Source: Lachnospiraceae bacterium (GTDB lineage Bacteria; Bacillota; Clostridia; Lachnospirales; Lachnospiraceae). From it: a stretch of DNA of 64,000 nucleotides. Positions 61,957-64,000 of this stretch are shown piece by piece. The DNA lies in assembly GCA_016282745.1 (NCBI GenBank), contig JAEELL010000086.1, positions 16,814-80,813 on the forward strand, written 5' to 3'. The translations under genes and the position numbers were made by a program. Under the pieces are notes generated by a model, which saw nothing but the letters and a program-made list of their open reading frames with translations, was not told where the DNA came from and searched no databases. Position 1 is the first letter of the stretch. Each line of letters starts with the position of its first letter.

Positions 61957-62631
61957 GTGCATTATTATATTGGACTTATTATAGAAGCTTTATTTTTGTT
62001 TTTTGCTGACATTGTGGCCATCAGATATAACGAAATCAAAGCAGAAAATACTCTTAGGGCAAAGATTCAAGCTGTAAAAGGTATGGGAAGTAAGGCAAGA
62101 ATTTATTCGGTATATATGTTTGTTGTTCTTGTTGCTACTGCTTTTTTGCTGGTGCAATATAAAGGAGATAACACAATTCTAATGAATGTAGAAAGAGTGT
62201 ATCTTGTTTCTCTTATATTACCGGCGATGTTCTATGATTTGAGGGAAGAGAGAATCCCAAATAAAATAGTAATGTACGGAACAATATGCCGATTGATTTT
62301 CATTATACCGGAAGTGATGCTGGAAGGTGACATAATAATGAGATGGATCATGGAGGCGGTTGCAGTAGTTATAATGTTTGTTGTCGCTGTGGCGATAATT
62401 CTTATATGCGAAGATGCTTTTGGTATGGGAGATATTAAGTTATTTGCAGTCATGGGTGCATTTCTTGGAATTGACGGACTTTTTGCCGCGATGTTTTATA
62501 CGGCAATTTTGTCGGGCTTTGCATCAGTTTTACTGATAATATTGAAGAAAAAGAAATTGAAGGATACAATAAAATATGCTCCTTTCATTGTTGTGGGAAC
62601 AATTATTGCAATATTTGTTTTTGGAGCGTAA
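61957..62631 (+). CDS. A24-family prepilin peptidase (TadV/CpaA-like)
   Basis: Aspartyl protease of 224 residues with about six membrane segments. Two catalytic motifs: FYDLREERIPN (first Asp) and GMGDIKLFAVMG (GxGD). This short form lacks the N-methyltransferase domain, as in CpaA/TadV and FlaK/PibD types. GTG start with AAAGGGG six bases upstream. No prepilin, pilus ATPase or other pilus gene is in the window, so its substrate is elsewhere. Confidence 0.9.
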   Translation: MHYYIGLIIEALFLFFADIVAIRYNEIKAENTLRAKIQAVKGMGSKARIYSVYMFVVLVATAFLLVQYKGDNTILMNVERVYLVSLILPAMFYDLREERIPNKIVMYGTICRLIFIIPEVMLEGDIIMRWIMEAVAVVIMFVVAVAIILICEDAFGMGDIKLFAVMGAFLGIDGLFAAMFYTAILSGFASVLLIILKKKKLKDTIKYAPFIVVGTIIAIFVFGA

Positions 62632-62658
62632 CAATTAAAAAATGAAATTTGCTTTGAT

Positions 62659-62690
62659 AAAGGCAGGGGCGATATTCGCCCTTGCTTTTT
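62659..62690 (+). terminator. Terminator after the prepilin peptidase gene
   Basis: GC-rich 10-bp stem (GCAGGGGCGA pairing with TCGCCCTTGC, one G-U), three-base loop, T5 run. Confidence 0.85.
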
Positions 62691-62814
62691 ATTATGTAAA
62701 TTAGTATAATATTATAGATTGCGTATGTAAATTTGTGAACGGTTTTGTGATTGGCAAAATGGTTGATTGCAATAACAGACATTGTAACAAGATGACAGTG
62801 TGACAAGAATTTTC

Positions 62815-62865
62815 CGAGACCACTGAAAAGTAAATAAGTTTATTGTTTGTTTTTCAGTAGTTTCG
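62815..62865 (+). promoter_or_regulatory. Hairpin in the pnp leader
   Basis: Arms CGAGACCACTGAAAA (62815-62829) and TTTTCAGTAGTTTCG (62851-62865) form about 15 bp with one wobble and one mismatch, loop 21 bases. It lies 90 bases before pnp. Leader hairpins are the site of pnp autoregulation in Enterobacteria; a similar role here is inferred. The rest of the 62632-62953 gap is a terminator and AT-rich sequence. Confidence 0.5.
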
Positions 62866-62953
62866 GCAAATAGCCGTTTTACAATTTGCATTTAATGCAG
62901 GAGAAAAAATAAAAGGAGAAAAGTTACTTAAGTTAAGTGACAAAAGAGTGATT

Positions 62954-64000
62954 ATGTACAAGACATTTACAATGGAACTTGCAGGCAGAACACTTCGTGT
63001 TGATATAGGAAGAGTTGCTGCACAGGCAAACGGTGCTGCTTTTATTCAGTACGGTGATACTACAGTGTTATCTACAGCTACAGCTTCTGACAAGCCAAGA
63101 GACGGAATTGACTTTTTCCCACTCTCAGTTGAGTTTGAAGAGAAGATGTATGCGGTTGGAAAAATCCCTGGTGGATTTAATAAGAGAGAAGGAAAGGCTT
63201 CAGAGAATGCGGTTCTTACATCAAGAGTTATCGACCGTCCTATGAGACCTTTATTCCCAAAGGATTACAGAAATGATGTTACACTTAACAACCTTGTAAT
63301 GGCAGTTGATCCTGAGTGCAGACCTGAATTGGTTGGTATGCTCGGTTCAGCTATCGCTACATGTATTTCTGATATCCCATTTGACGGTCCATGTGCTATG
63401 ACACAGGTTGGTTTAGTTGATGGTGAGTTTGTTGTTAACCCAAGCCAGAAAGTTTGGAAAGAGGGAGATTTACAGCTTACTGTAGCATCTACAAGAGAAA
63501 AGGTTATCATGATTGAGGCAGGAGCAAATATTGTTCCTGAAGCAAAGATGATTGAAGCTATCTATATGGCTCATGATGTTAACCAGACTATTATTGAGTT
63601 TATCGATAAGATGGTTGCAGAATGTGGTAAGCCAAAGCATGAATATGAGTCATGTGCTATACCTGAAGAGTTATTTACTGCAATTAAGGAGATTGTTACT
63701 CCTGAAGCTATGGAAGAAGCAGTATTTACAGATGTTAAGCAGGTAAGAGAAGAGAACATCAGACAGATTACAGAGAAGTTAGAAGAGGCTTTTGCTGAAA
63801 ATGAAGAGTGGCTTGCAGTTCTTCCTGAAGCTATCTATCAGTATCAGAAGAAGACAGTTCGTAAGATGATCTTAAAGGATCACAAGCGTCCTGACGGAAG
63901 AGCAATCGACCAGATCAGACCACTTGCGGCAGAGGTTGATATTATTCCTAGAGTTCACGGTTCTGCTATGTTTACAAGAGGACAGACACAGATTTGTAAT
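62954..64000 (+). CDS. pnp: Polynucleotide phosphorylase (5' part, cut by window end)
   Basis: 3'-5' exoribonuclease using phosphate. 349 codons are in the window with no stop. N-terminal RNase PH domain: QYGDTTVLSTATAS, FFPLSVEFEEKMYA, IPGGFNKREGKASENAVLTS, IDRPMRPLFPKDYRNDV; the alpha-helical linker; start of the second RNase PH domain (KRPDGRAIDQIRPL, PRVHGSAMFTRGQTQ). ATG 62954 is chosen by homology; the ribosome site is weak (AGAGTG). Partial by window boundary only. Confidence 0.97.
   Translation, partial: MYKTFTMELAGRTLRVDIGRVAAQANGAAFIQYGDTTVLSTATASDKPRDGIDFFPLSVEFEEKMYAVGKIPGGFNKREGKASENAVLTSRVIDRPMRPLFPKDYRNDVTLNNLVMAVDPECRPELVGMLGSAIATCISDIPFDGPCAMTQVGLVDGEFVVNPSQKVWKEGDLQLTVASTREKVIMIEAGANIVPEAKMIEAIYMAHDVNQTIIEFIDKMVAECGKPKHEYESCAIPEELFTAIKEIVTPEAMEEAVFTDVKQVREENIRQITEKLEEAFAENEEWLAVLPEAIYQYQKKTVRKMILKDHKRPDGRAIDQIRPLAAEVDIIPRVHGSAMFTRGQTQICN

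Overview
The window is from a low-GC Gram-positive chromosome, most likely a gut Clostridia/Lachnospiraceae-type bacterium. That placement is inferred from: a Gram-positive PolC with an integrated exonuclease; the Firmicutes gene order pyrH-frr-uppS-cdsA-dxr-rseP-ispG-polC and rimP-nusA-ylxR-ylxQ-infB-rbfA-nrnA-truB-ribF-rpsO-pnp; AT-rich codon use; GGAGG ribosome binding sites; and secreted proteins ending in a lysine-rich fibronectin-like module. I cannot name the species from sequence alone.

Layout. 0.1-4.9 kb (minus strand): a class A penicillin-binding protein, a secreted GH16 beta-glucanase and a lipoprotein. 5.1-8.8 kb: a YigZ-family protein, a PAP2 phosphatase and the GTPase TypA/BipA. 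8.9-11.4 kb: an HTH regulator followed by an Agr-like LytTR response regulator and GHKL histidine kinase. 11.5-22.7 kb: the conserved pyrH-to-polC run (nucleotide, ribosome recycling, undecaprenyl and phospholipid precursor, isoprenoid and replication functions). 22.7-52.1 kb: about 29 kb of accessory DNA inserted at the polC|rimP junction, a junction that is contiguous in Bacillus-type order. 52.2-64.0 kb: the rimP-to-pnp translation/RNA cluster resumes, with pnp cut by the window end.

The accessory block holds an AIM24 protein, a MATE exporter, tRNA-Glu, a PnuC-NadR nicotinamide riboside uptake and salvage pair, a GNAT, a scar of two decayed genes, and an ABC transporter/FtsX permease with its own two-component system. 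Its most interesting part is an 18-kb type VII (WXG100/Esx) secretion locus at 34-52 kb. In order this holds: a secreted Ig/FN3-like protein; a membrane Ser/Thr kinase with one PASTA repeat; a second secreted paralogue; a protein with a pseudokinase-like N-terminus and an FHA domain; a MinD/CpaE-like ATPase; a YukD ubiquitin-like protein; a three-ATPase EssC; a WXG100 protein; three small helical proteins; a lipoprotein; and a lipase-like protein with its catalytic domain first and a helical region last. No EsaA, EssA or canonical EssB is visible.

The last five genes look like a 'reverse-orientation' lipase effector module (as in the staphylococcal TslA system): helical targeting partners, a lipoprotein candidate immunity protein, and an N-terminal lipase with a C-terminal export domain. 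The FHA domains, the kinase and EssC suggest secretion gated by threonine phosphorylation. A 48-bp near-identical copy of the junction between the third helical gene and the lipoprotein gene lies 23.6 kb away at 25.8 kb, between two terminators. I read it as a relic of a second copy or of a rearrangement. A 15-bp direct repeat brackets the locus at 34.02 and 52.10 kb.
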